Position numbers and translations under genes: made by a program. DNA of 64,000 nt from Rudaea sp. 3F27F6 (lineage in GTDB: Bacteria; Pseudomonadota; Gammaproteobacteria; Xanthomonadales; Rhodanobacteraceae), in NCBI RefSeq assembly GCF_005503555.1, contig NZ_SCNG01000001.1:1736001-1800000 (forward strand), written 5' to 3'. The notes beneath the pieces are model-generated. The model searched no databases. It was not told the origin of the DNA and saw nothing but the letters and a program-made list of their open reading frames with translations. Every line of letters begins with the position of its first letter. Within the stretch, counting starts at the first letter, position 1. This document shows, piece after piece, positions 54,269 to 63,626 of the stretch.

Positions 54269-55537
54269 ATGTCGATGCAAGGCCAGTCCACCCGAGTCCC
54301 GAGTCCCGTGCGCACCGGCGCGCGGCTGGAAAACGTGCGCTATGAAATCCGCGGCGCCCTCGCCCGCCGCGCGCTCGAACTCGAGGCCGCCGGACGCAAG
54401 ATCGCCAAGCTCAACATCGGCAACCCCTCGGTATTCGGCTTCACCGTGCCCGACCACGTGCGCCAGGCGATCGAGCGCAATCTCGTGTCGAGCGAGGCCT
54501 ACTGTCACCAGAAAGGCCTGGTCGAAGCGCGCGAGGCGATCGTCGCCCAGCAGCACAAGCACGGCATCGCCCAGGCGCACGTCGACCGCATCTTTATCGG
54601 CAACGGCGTCAGCGAACTGATCGACCTCGCGCTGCGTTCGCTGCTCAGCGACGGCGACGAAGTGCTGCTGCCGAGCCCGGACTATCCCTTGTGGAGCGCC
54701 GCGGTCACCCTCAACGGCGGCCGCCCGGTCTACTACACCTGCCCGGCCGAGCGCGAGCACACGCCCGACGCGGCCGAGATCGAGGCACTGATCACGAACA
54801 AGACACGCGCAGTCGTGCTGGTCAACCCGAACAACCCGACCGGTGCGATCTATCCGCGCAGCCTGCTCGAAACGATCGTCGGCATCGCCGAGCGGCACGG
54901 CCTCGTCCTGCTCTCGGACGAGATCTATGACGAGATCGTCTACGACAACGCCGAATTCACGCCGCTTGCGAAGATCGCCGGCGAGGTGCCATGCCTGACC
55001 TTCGACGGCTTATCGAAGGTGCAGCGCGCCTGCGGCTACCGCGTCGGCTGGCTGTCGATGACCGGCGCCAAGGCGGCGATCGAACCGCTCGAAGCCGCGC
55101 TCGACCTGCTCGCCTCGCTGCGCCTCTGCGCGAACGTCGCCGGCCAGTACGCGATCGCGCCGTCGCTCGAAGGACCCGAGACGATCGCCCAGCTCGTCGC
55201 CAAGGGTGGCCGCCTGTACGAAACCCGCGCGGCCGTGATCGAATCGTGCGCGACGAGCCGCTTCCTCGATCTGGTCGCACCGAAGGGCGCGATGTATGCC
55301 TTTCCGAGTGTGCGCGCCGATCTTCTGCCTGGTTTCGACGATGAGACCTTCGCCCTTGATCTGCTTGAGAACGAAAGCGTGCTGATCGTGCCGGGCCGCG
55401 GCTTCAATTGCGTGCCGCGCAATCACTTCCGCATCACCTTGCTGCCGCTCGCGCCGCAGATGCGCGAAGTGTTCGCGCGCATCGAACGCGTACTGGAGCG
55501 CATGGCCGCGGCGCAGCCGCAGCGGCAGGTGGCCTGA
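54269..55537 (+). CDS. alaA: PLP-dependent aminotransferase, AlaA-like (glutamate-pyruvate)
   Basis: The product has 422 residues. Fold-type I class I/II motifs are IAKLNIGNPSVFGFTVPDHV, FIGNGVSELIDLALRSLL, LLPSPDYPLWSAAV, VVLVNPNNPTGAIYP, LLSDEIYDEIVYD with the PLP Asp, and the Schiff-base lysine K250 in FDGLSKVQRACGYRVGW. GNPSVFGF, HQKGLVEAREAI and SDEIYDEIVYDN resemble E. coli AlaA (YfbQ). The symbol is by resemblance. It makes alanine from pyruvate with glutamate as donor. The GDSL gene starts four bases after its stop. Confidence 0.87.
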   Translation: MSMQGQSTRVPSPVRTGARLENVRYEIRGALARRALELEAAGRKIAKLNIGNPSVFGFTVPDHVRQAIERNLVSSEAYCHQKGLVEAREAIVAQQHKHGIAQAHVDRIFIGNGVSELIDLALRSLLSDGDEVLLPSPDYPLWSAAVTLNGGRPVYYTCPAEREHTPDAAEIEALITNKTRAVVLVNPNNPTGAIYPRSLLETIVGIAERHGLVLLSDEIYDEIVYDNAEFTPLAKIAGEVPCLTFDGLSKVQRACGYRVGWLSMTGAKAAIEPLEAALDLLASLRLCANVAGQYAIAPSLEGPETIAQLVAKGGRLYETRAAVIESCATSRFLDLVAPKGAMYAFPSVRADLLPGFDDETFALDLLENESVLIVPGRGFNCVPRNHFRITLLPLAPQMREVFARIERVLERMAAAQPQRQVA

Positions 55538-55540
55538 GCG

Positions 55541-56185
55541 ATGTCGGCGGTTGTTGCCGGTGCCGCCGCAGCGGGAATCAAGAACAGCACTCGCTTCCTC
55601 GCTCTCGGCGACTCGTACACGATCGGCGAAGGCGTCGCCGAGCACGAGCGTTGGCCGGTGCAGCTCGCGCACGCGCTGCGATACCGGCACACGATCGACG
55701 CACCCGAGATCGTCGCGCGCACCGGTTGGACGACCGACGAACTCGCCGATGCGATGTCGCACCACGTCTTCCATCCGCCGTACGCGCTGGTCACCCTGCT
55801 CATCGGTGTCAACAATCAATACCGCGGCCGCGACCTGCAGAACTACCGCGACCAGTTCCGCGCTCTGCTCCACCGCGCGATCGAGTTCTCGGACGGGAAA
55901 CGGCAGCGCGTGATCGTCGTCTCGATTCCCGACTGGGGCGTCACCCGTTTCGGCCGCGACAGCGACCGCGATCCCGCCCAGACCGCCCGCGAAATCGATC
56001 TCTACAATGCGGCCAATGCGGAAATCGCCCGTGCCGAACGCGTGCATTACGTCGATGTGACGGCGTTTTCGCGCGAAGATCCCGAGTTGGTTGTCGACGA
56101 CGGCCTGCATCCGAACGGCGCGGCCTACCGGCGCTGGAGCGAGGCGATTCTGCCGGTCTCGGAACGAGCTTTGGCCGCACCCTGA
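55541..56185 (+). CDS. SGNH/GDSL-family hydrolase
   Basis: The product has 214 residues. Block I is FLALGDSYTIGEGV with the nucleophile Ser, block II is the Gly of VARTGWTTDEL, block III is LLIGVNNQYRG with Asn, and block V is VDDGLHPNGAAYRRW with the catalytic Asp and His. No clear signal peptide is present (N-terminus MSAVVAGAAAAGIKNS is only mildly hydrophobic), so the enzyme is probably cytoplasmic. Esterase or thioesterase activity is expected. It is in an operon with the aminotransferase. Confidence 0.88.
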   Translation: MSAVVAGAAAAGIKNSTRFLALGDSYTIGEGVAEHERWPVQLAHALRYRHTIDAPEIVARTGWTTDELADAMSHHVFHPPYALVTLLIGVNNQYRGRDLQNYRDQFRALLHRAIEFSDGKRQRVIVVSIPDWGVTRFGRDSDRDPAQTAREIDLYNAANAEIARAERVHYVDVTAFSREDPELVVDDGLHPNGAAYRRWSEAILPVSERALAAP

Positions 56186-56290
56186 TCCGGCCCGGCCCCG
56201 CGTCGGTGTCATCGCACTGACTTTCGCAAGAAACAAACTTTTTATACTTTTTGCTTATGCTGCATTCCCGGGTCGAACCGGGATACAGCC

Positions 56291-57106
56291 ATGCAAACGC
56301 GCCGCTACCGCAGCATTTTCATCTCCGATGTGCATCTGGGCCTGCGCGACTGTCAGGCCGACTATCTGCTCGATTTCCTGCGCGCGACGACGAGCGAGAA
56401 GCTCTATCTCGTCGGCGACATCATCGATCTTGAGAACATGCTGCTCAAGCCGTACTGGCATGCGAGCCACACAGCCGTACTGACCGAGCTGTTCGCGATC
56501 GCCGCACGCGGCACGCGCGTGATCTTCATCCCGGGCAACCACGACGCGCCGCTGCGCCGCTTCGTCGGCCAGCGCTTCGGCGGCATCGACATCGCGCTCG
56601 ACGCGGTCCATGTCGGTGCCGACGGCCGTCGCTACAAGGTCAGCCACGGCGACGAGTTCGACGGCGAACACACCGCACCGGCGTGGCTCGTGCGCGTCGG
56701 CGATGCGCTGCAGCGCTTCGTCGGCGGCCTCAACCGCCTCGGCAACGGCCTGCGCCGACGCCTCGGCCTCGAATACCGCACGATCTCGCTCGGCATCAAA
56801 CTGCGCATCGGCACGGCACGGCGTTTCATCGAGGATTTCGAGGCCCGCGTCGCCGAACGCGCCCGCGCACACGGCTACGACGGCCATATCTGCGGCCACA
56901 TCCACCGCGGCCGCATCCGCGACGAAGCGGGCGTCCTCTATCTCAACGATGGCGACTGGGTCGAGCACTGCACGGCGCTCGTCGAGCATCACGACGGCGC
57001 GATGGAAGTGCTGCACTGGACCGAGCGCGAACTGTCCGTGGCCAATTCGCCGGCTGTCCAAGCAGCAGGCGTTGAGCTGCCCGATCCGCTGCCGGCCGCG
57101 GCCTGA
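56291..57106 (+). CDS. LpxH-like metallophosphoesterase (UDP-2,3-diacylglucosamine diphosphatase family)
   Basis: The product has 271 residues. The two-metal phosphoesterase motifs are in order: SIFISDVHLGLRDCQAD, LVGDIIDLENMLL, IPGNHDAPLRRF, YKVSHGDEFDGE and DGHICGHIHRGRIRD. This is the LpxH arrangement, although classic LpxH is about 240 residues and this protein has an extra C-terminal tail. The role would be cleavage of UDP-2,3-diacylglucosamine in lipid A synthesis, or a paralogous diphosphatase. The preceding gap contains TATACT at 56243-56248, a possible -10. Confidence 0.82.
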   Translation: MQTRRYRSIFISDVHLGLRDCQADYLLDFLRATTSEKLYLVGDIIDLENMLLKPYWHASHTAVLTELFAIAARGTRVIFIPGNHDAPLRRFVGQRFGGIDIALDAVHVGADGRRYKVSHGDEFDGEHTAPAWLVRVGDALQRFVGGLNRLGNGLRRRLGLEYRTISLGIKLRIGTARRFIEDFEARVAERARAHGYDGHICGHIHRGRIRDEAGVLYLNDGDWVEHCTALVEHHDGAMEVLHWTERELSVANSPAVQAAGVELPDPLPAAA

Positions 57107-57149
57107 CGCCTGACCGGCACCGCGGTTGAGAATCGCGGCGGGCGGCCCA

Positions 57150-57178
57150 AGATCGGGGATAATCTCCTGCCCCGATCT
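57150..57178. promoter_or_regulatory. Palindrome upstream of the glutaredoxin-rhodanese gene
   Basis: AGATCGGGG (57150-57158) and CCCCGATCT (57170-57178) are perfect inverted copies around 11 bases, ending 15 bases before the start codon. It could be an operator or a 5' stem-loop; GATAAT lies at its edge. Confidence 0.4.
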
Positions 57179-57193
57179 CAAGTGGAACCTGCC

Positions 57194-58123
57194 ATGTCGC
57201 TCGCCCCTGCCACTCGTACCCGCATCGAAACCCTGCTGCGCGACAACCCCGTCGTGCTATTCATGAAGGGCTCGCCGCAGGCGCCTCAGTGCGGCTTCTC
57301 CGCGGCCACGTCGGGCGTGCTCAACGAGCTGCTGCCGGAGTACGCGAGCGTGAACGTGCTCGAAGACGCGGAGATGCGCGAAGGCATCAAGGAATACGGC
57401 AACTGGCCGACGATTCCGCAGCTCTACGTGAAGGGCGAACTCGTCGGCGGCGCCGATATCGTCCAGGCGATGTACAACGCGGGCGAACTGCAGGCGCTGT
57501 TCGGTCTGCCGCAGCCGGACCGCACGCCGCCGTCGATCACGATCACCGACCAGGCCGCGCAGGCGATCCGCAGTGCGCTCGCCGATGCCGAGCCCGGGCT
57601 TGCCCTGCATCTCACGATCGATGCGCGCTTCCAGCCGCAGTTTCATCTCGCCGAACCGGGCGACGATGCGATCCGTTCCGAATCGAACGGCATCGACGTG
57701 CTGTTCGACTTGGGGAGTGCTCAACGTGCGCGCGGCATCCGTATCGACTGGGTCGAGACAATGCAGGGCGCGGGGCTGTCGATCGACAATCCGAATGCAC
57801 CGTCGACGGTCAAGCAGCTTTCCGTCGCCGAGCTCGCCCAGCGTCTCGCGGCGAACGAAGCGATCACCATCGTCGACGTGCGCCCGCCCGAGGAACGCGC
57901 GCAGGCCGCGCTGAAGCATGCGTTCCGCACCCTCGACGACGGCATCGGCGCGCTCGCCGACCTGCCGAAGGACGCGCCGATCGCCTTCCTCTGCCGCAGC
58001 GGCGGCCGCAGCCAGCGCGCGGCCGAGCAGTTCCACGCGCACGGTTACACCAAGGTCTACAACATCGCCGGCGGCATCAACGCCTGGGCGCGAGAGATCG
58101 ATCCGACGATTTCCCAGTACTGA
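57194..58123 (+). CDS. Grx4-type monothiol glutaredoxin fused to a HesB-like segment and a rhodanese domain
   Basis: The ATG at 57194 gives 309 residues. Residues ~5-105 are a monothiol glutaredoxin with VVLFMKGSPQAPQCGFSAAT (C33 of CGFS) and NWPTIPQLYVKGELVGGADI. Residues ~112-195 resemble a degenerate HesB/IscA domain (ITITDQAAQAIRSALAD, then GIRIDWVETMQGAGLSIDNP) without the iron-binding cysteines. Residues ~205-305 are a rhodanese with active C267 in AFLCRSGGRSQRAAEQF and YNIAGGINAWARE. It probably carries or delivers Fe-S clusters and sulfane sulfur. This long form is known in Xanthomonadales. Confidence 0.9.
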   Translation: MSLAPATRTRIETLLRDNPVVLFMKGSPQAPQCGFSAATSGVLNELLPEYASVNVLEDAEMREGIKEYGNWPTIPQLYVKGELVGGADIVQAMYNAGELQALFGLPQPDRTPPSITITDQAAQAIRSALADAEPGLALHLTIDARFQPQFHLAEPGDDAIRSESNGIDVLFDLGSAQRARGIRIDWVETMQGAGLSIDNPNAPSTVKQLSVAELAQRLAANEAITIVDVRPPEERAQAALKHAFRTLDDGIGALADLPKDAPIAFLCRSGGRSQRAAEQFHAHGYTKVYNIAGGINAWAREIDPTISQY

Positions 58124-58138
58124 TCGCGGATCGCGCGC

Positions 58139-58456
58139 TCACTTTTCCAGCCGGCGCAGAAACACCGCCATCTCTTTTTCCGCTTGCTTGTCGCCGCGCT
58201 TGAGCGCGGCGGCGATGCCGTGGCGATAAGCGTCGATCGCGGCCGGCGCATCGCCGGTGCCGGTCAATGCTTTGCCGAGCAGTTTCCACGCCACCGAATA
58301 ATCGGGATCGAAGTGCAGTGCTGCGCGCAGTTCGCCGATCGCGGCCGCTGCGTCGTCCTGCGCGAGCAGGGCCGTCGCAATCGATACGCGCAGCAGGGCG
58401 CCGTCGCGCGGGCCTCCGCACATCGCACGCAGGCGGTCGATCGCGGAACCTTGCAT
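58139..58456 (-). CDS. Small TPR-repeat protein
   Basis: The product has 105 residues and about two and a half TPR units (ATALLAQDDAAAAIGELRAA, LHFDPDYSVAWKLLGKALTG, DAPAAIDAYRHGIAAALKRG). No signal peptide or membrane segment is seen. TPRs mediate protein contact, and no enzymatic role is visible. It lies eight bases downstream of the patatin gene on the same strand, suggesting co-expression. It converges with the glutaredoxin-rhodanese gene. Confidence 0.85.
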   Translation of the reverse strand: MQGSAIDRLRAMCGGPRDGALLRVSIATALLAQDDAAAAIGELRAALHFDPDYSVAWKLLGKALTGTGDAPAAIDAYRHGIAAALKRGDKQAEKEMAVFLRRLEK

Positions 58457-58464
58457 GCCGAGCC

Positions 58465-59715
58465 CTACTTCGCCGAGGCCGGACCGCGCCCGTGCCGATG
58501 CACGTCGTGGGTGACGACGCCAACGCGTCGTGAAGGCGGCACAAAGAACTCGGGATGCGACAGCGTGTTACGCATGTCGGCGAGGCCGGCGCGCCAATGC
58601 TCGGTCATCGTGCTCGGCGCGAACGCGTAGTCTTTGTACTGCTCCTCGAACGGCTTGGTCTTGTAGATCAAGTGGACGATGTTGTACACGCGGTCGGACA
58701 GCCACGGCTCCAGCTCGGCGCGCATCTGCGCGGTGAGATGACCGGGCGGAATCTCCTTGAGCAAGGCGGTGAGCGTGGTGCGCAGATCCTGGAAACGCTG
58801 CACGATCTTGGTGCCGTAGCGCGTGCGGCTCGAATACTGGATGTCTTTCTGCCGCTCGAGCACTTCCATGACATTGCGCGGCAACACGCCCTGCGCACGC
58901 CACAGGTCGACCTGGAAGACCAGGCTGTCGCGGCGCGGCGTATGACTCAGCACGTGGTCGAGCGGCGTGTTGCTGACCAGGCCGCCGTCCCAGTAGTGCT
59001 CGCCGTCGATCTCGATCGGTGCGAACGCGGGCGGCAGCGCGCCGGACGCCATTACATGCTCGGCACGGATGCTGCGCTTGTCCGCGCCGAAGTTGTCGAA
59101 GTAGACGAAGTTGCCGCTGCGCACATTGACCGCGCCGACCGAAAAGCGCACGTCGCCCGCGTTGATGCGGTCGAAGTCGACGAATTCTTCGAGCGTCGAT
59201 TTCAGCGGCGCGGTGTCGTAGAAACTCGTCGCCGACTGCACATGGCCGACGCCGACATAGGGCGGCGGAAAGCGCGGCACGAAGAATCCCGACTGGCCGA
59301 ACAGCAGCGCCGCGAGTGCACCCTGTACATTGGCGAGCGCGAGCGTGGAGTTCTCCAGCGGCAATTTCTGACGCAAGGCCTCCTGCCACTCGAACATCTG
59401 ATGGCCGAACGGGATCGCGGGAATCGAAATGCGCTCCCAGAATGCACGCAGGCGGTCGAGGCGCTGCTCGGGCGCGTTGCCGGCGAGGATCGCCGCGTTG
59501 ATCGCGCCGATCGAAATACCCGCGAACCAGTTCGGCAGGATGCCGGCCTTGTGCAGGCCTTCGTAAACGCCGCATTGATACGAGCCGAGCGCACCGCCGC
59601 CCTGCAGCATCAGCGCGATCGCGTCGTACTTGCGTGCGGATTCCGCCGGCGTCGGCGCCTTCGCGCGCGGCCGCGGCGCGACGAGTTTTGCCGCCTTCTT
59701 TTTCACGGTTGCCAT
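58465..59715 (-). CDS. Patatin-like phospholipase (DUF3734-containing)
   Basis: The product has 416 residues, with a Lys/Ala/Pro-rich N-terminal tail of ~28. The patatin core has the oxyanion loop LMLQGGGALGSYQCGVYEGL, the nucleophile elbow FAGISIGAINAAI (GxSxG) and the catalytic Asp in YWDGGLVSNTPLDHVL. The C-terminal ~130 residues (VDLWRAQGVLPRNVMEVL, SRTRYGTKIVQRF) match the extra domain of this subgroup. It hydrolyses acyl esters. In several Proteobacteria such genes neighbour 3-hydroxybutyrate dehydrogenase, as here (bdhA upstream, same strand), hinting at polyhydroxybutyrate or lipid turnover. Confidence 0.92.
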   Translation of the reverse strand: MATVKKKAAKLVAPRPRAKAPTPAESARKYDAIALMLQGGGALGSYQCGVYEGLHKAGILPNWFAGISIGAINAAILAGNAPEQRLDRLRAFWERISIPAIPFGHQMFEWQEALRQKLPLENSTLALANVQGALAALLFGQSGFFVPRFPPPYVGVGHVQSATSFYDTAPLKSTLEEFVDFDRINAGDVRFSVGAVNVRSGNFVYFDNFGADKRSIRAEHVMASGALPPAFAPIEIDGEHYWDGGLVSNTPLDHVLSHTPRRDSLVFQVDLWRAQGVLPRNVMEVLERQKDIQYSSRTRYGTKIVQRFQDLRTTLTALLKEIPPGHLTAQMRAELEPWLSDRVYNIVHLIYKTKPFEEQYKDYAFAPSTMTEHWRAGLADMRNTLSHPEFFVPPSRRVGVVTHDVHRHGRGPASAK

Positions 59716-59767
59716 ACGCGACCTTTGTGACGAAGGAAAAGATTCAACGGAGAGGAAGATTCAATCG

Positions 59768-59850
59768 CCAAGAATGCGCAGAACACGGAGAAAGCACGGT
59801 CAACGACCTTGCGGTGTCTGTCTCTGTGTTCTGCGTGGTCCAGATTCTTG
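59768..59850. repeat. Intergenic imperfect palindrome (AAGAAT/CAGAACAC type)
   Basis: CCAAGAATGCGCAGAACACGG (starting 59768) and the later CTCTGTGTTCTGCG...CAGATTCTTG (59822-59850) are imperfect inverted copies, with a few extra bases in the right arm. It lies between bdhA and the patatin gene and differs in sequence from the CCACGGATT family. Confidence 0.6.
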
Positions 59851-59873
59851 CTCCCACTCTAACCGCAAATGCG

Positions 59874-60653
59874 TTACTGCATGAACCAGCCGTGGCTGAC
59901 GACGAGCGACTGGCCGGTCAGCGCGTTGGTCTCGAAGCCGCCGAGGAACAGCGCGCAGTTGGCAACGTCGTCGACCGTGGTGAACTCGCCGTCGACGGTG
60001 TCTTTGAGCATCACGTTCTTGATCACGTCGGCCTCGGAAATACCGAGTTCTTTCGCCTGCTCGGGAATCTGCTTGTCGACCAGCGGCGTGCGCACGAAAC
60101 CGGGACAGATGACGTTGGCGCGCACGTTGTGCGCCGCGCCTTCTTTCGCCACGACCTTGGCCAGGCCGATCAGGCCGTGCTTGGCGGTGACGTACGGCGC
60201 CTTGAGCTTGGACGCTTCCTTCGAGTGCACCGAGCCCATGTAGATGATCGCGCCGCCCTTGCCGGCGTACATGTGCTTGAGCGCCGCGCGCGTGGTCAGA
60301 AACGCGCCGTCGACGTGGATCGCCATGAGCTTCTTCCAGTCGGCGTAGCTGAAATTCTCGATCGGATTGACGATCTGGATGCCGGCGTTGGAGACGAGGA
60401 TATCGATGCTGCCGAGATCCTTCACGCACTTGTCGATGCCGGCGTCGACCGCCGCTTCGTCTGTGACGTCCATGATCACGGTCGTCGCCTTCACGCCGCG
60501 CGCGCGGATTTCCTCAGCGGCGGCGTCCGCCGCGGCCTGGTTGATGTCGGCGATCGCGATATGCGCGCCGTTGTCGGCGTAGACCTCGGCGATACGTTTG
60601 CCGATGCCGCTCGCGGCGCCCGTGATCAGGGCGACTTTGCCTTTTACGCTCAT
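59874..60653 (-). CDS. bdhA: 3-hydroxybutyrate dehydrogenase
   Basis: The product has 259 residues. SDR motifs are [50 protein letters not shown] and the YxxxK pair in [14 protein letters not shown]. The blocks [20 protein letters not shown] and [16 protein letters not shown] are characteristic of BdhA. It interconverts (R)-3-hydroxybutyrate and acetoacetate with NAD(H), usually in polyhydroxybutyrate breakdown. It is flanked on both sides by palindromic repeats. Confidence 0.94.
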   Translation of the reverse strand: MSVKGKVALITGAASGIGKRIAEVYADNGAHIAIADINQAAADAAAEEIRARGVKATTVIMDVTDEAAVDAGIDKCVKDLGSIDILVSNAGIQIVNPIENFSYADWKKLMAIHVDGAFLTTRAALKHMYAGKGGAIIYMGSVHSKEASKLKAPYVTAKHGLIGLAKVVAKEGAAHNVRANVICPGFVRTPLVDKQIPEQAKELGISEADVIKNVMLKDTVDGEFTTVDDVANCALFLGGFETNALTGQSLVVSHGWFMQ

Positions 60654-60683
60654 GAAATTGTCCTTATGGAGAAGAAAGCGTTT

Positions 60684-60828
60684 GACACGGATTTACACCG
60701 ATCAACACGGATAAAAGCCTGCCAGTCACGAGATAGGGTAAGAGCAAAGGGATTGCAATTGTCTTAAACCCGATCTGCGATTTCGCTTTTATCTGCTCTA
60801 TCCGTGTTCATCCGCGCAAATCCGTGTC
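60684..60828. repeat. Intergenic palindromic repeat (copy B of the CCACGGATT family)
   Basis: Arms 60684-60713 and 60799-60828 (30 nt each) are inverted copies with four differences, starting GACACGGATTT and ending CACGGATA. The central part is longer (85 nt) than in copies at 7352 and 63500. It lies between the regulator stop and the bdhA start. Confidence 0.8.
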
Positions 60829-60843
60829 CGATAGCTTTTTAAG

Positions 60844-62238
<1,395 letters not shown>

Positions 62239-62364
62239 GCGGAATGCCTGTTGCGAAAATGCGACGGCTAGGATAGCGCAATCGCCTTGCAGACATGCGC
62301 ATGGCAAGAAGCGTTTGCGCCGCCTTCCCGCGCGGCCTTCAAGCATTGCTTAACCGCTGCTGCC

Positions 62365-62370
62365 TATAAT
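62365..62370 (+). promoter_or_regulatory. Possible -10 element for the GT9 gene
   Basis: A perfect TATAAT lies 48 bases before the GT9 start in the divergent gap. No matching -35 at 16-18 bases upstream is clear. Confidence 0.35.
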
Positions 62371-62417
62371 CGCGCCGCAAGTCGGCCGCCTTGAGCCGAT
62401 CTCGGGCCATCCTCCAC

Positions 62418-63482
62418 ATGCCATCGCAAAACGGGCCGGCGCGCCCCCTGGTTCCGCTGGTCATCCGTTTCGGCCGTCTCGGCGACATGGTTCTGCAGGA
62501 ACCGATGCTGCATTTGCTGCACCGGCGCTACGGGCTTCCTTGCCGCGTGCTGAGCCGCGGCACCTGGTCAGGCCAGTTGTACCGCGACCATCCCGACGTC
62601 GGCGAAGTCTGGCAGTTGATGAAGCGCAACCGTCGGCTGGTTTTCAGCCCGGAACGCTGGCGCATGATCGCGAAGATCCGCGCCCACGACGGCCCGATCT
62701 ATATCAGCGAAGACACACGCGGCTCGCTCAAGCGCATCCGCTGGATGTTGCGTTTCGCCGGGGTTCCGCGCGAACGCTGCGTGTTCATCCGTGACATGGA
62801 CCTGCGCGGCGACGAGCACTGGGTCGACCAGGCGCTCGCGTTCGGCTGCGTGACTCCGCCCGCGTACCGCGAGGCCGACTATCCGTGGCAGGACGCCGAC
62901 CTGCGCACCGCGCCGCGCCTTTACCTGGGCGCCGACGATCGCGCCGACGCCGATGCGTGGCTGCGCCAGCGCGGCCTCGCCGACGCACCTCTCGTCTTGC
63001 TGCAGCCCGGCAACTGGCACGTGCACCGCTGGTGGGAGCGGCGCGGCAGGGATCCGAAATTCTGGCCGGTGGAAAACTGGGCGACATTGCTGCGTGCGAT
63101 GCACGAAACGCTGCCGACGGCGAACCTGCTGCTCTGCGGCGCGCCGGTCGAGACGGCCGTATGCACGGCGATCGCGCGCGCGGCAAATCTCGAACAAGTA
63201 CAGACGGCGACGACCGATCTGCCCGTGCGGCGTCTGCTCGCCGTGCTCGAACGCGCACACAGCATGGTCTCGGTCGATACCGGCCCGGCGCATCTCGCCG
63301 CGGCGATGGGCTGCCCGCTCGTCGTGCTCTACGGCGGCAAGTACGGCCCCGACAAGTGGGACCGGCGCAGCGCAGTCGGCAAACCGGTAATCAACGTCGG
63401 CGTCGCACCGCAGGTGCCGTCGGTTTCTGAAATCGCGCCTGAGCAGGTGTTTGCGGCGTGGCAGCCGCTCGCGCGCGGTTGA
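62418..63482 (+). CDS. GT9 glycosyltransferase, heptosyltransferase-like
   Basis: The ATG at 62418 is preferred to the TTG at 62391 and gives 354 residues. GT9 signatures are LVIRFGRLGDMVLQEPMLHL at the N-terminus, VLLQPGNWHVHRWW, WATLLRAMHETLPTANLLLC, and the nucleotide-sugar site VSVDTGPAHLAAAMGCPLVV with LYGGKYGPDKW. Family members add heptose or related sugars to the lipopolysaccharide inner core, using ADP-heptose on the cytoplasmic face. The facing gene also encodes a glycosyltransferase, so this may be the edge of a surface-polysaccharide locus continuing beyond the window. Confidence 0.88.
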   Translation: MPSQNGPARPLVPLVIRFGRLGDMVLQEPMLHLLHRRYGLPCRVLSRGTWSGQLYRDHPDVGEVWQLMKRNRRLVFSPERWRMIAKIRAHDGPIYISEDTRGSLKRIRWMLRFAGVPRERCVFIRDMDLRGDEHWVDQALAFGCVTPPAYREADYPWQDADLRTAPRLYLGADDRADADAWLRQRGLADAPLVLLQPGNWHVHRWWERRGRDPKFWPVENWATLLRAMHETLPTANLLLCGAPVETAVCTAIARAANLEQVQTATTDLPVRRLLAVLERAHSMVSVDTGPAHLAAAMGCPLVVLYGGKYGPDKWDRRSAVGKPVINVGVAPQVPSVSEIAPEQVFAAWQPLARG

Positions 63483-63499
63483 GGGGCAAGAGCTTTTTT

Positions 63500-63585
63500 G
63501 CCACGGATTACGCGGATAACACGGATAGAGCAAAACGAAAATTTATTGGCTCTGCTTTATCCGTGTTATCCGCGTAATCCGTGGC
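63500..63585. repeat. Intergenic palindromic repeat (copy C of the CCACGGATT family)
   Basis: Arms 63500-63527 and 63558-63585 are perfect 28-nt inverted copies; an extra AGAGC/GGCTCT pair lies inside. It sits between two convergent glycosyltransferase genes. Confidence 0.88.
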
Positions 63586-63626
63586 CAAATCTCTTTGGCT
63601 TTTGCAACAGCACCAGTCCCAGCGTC

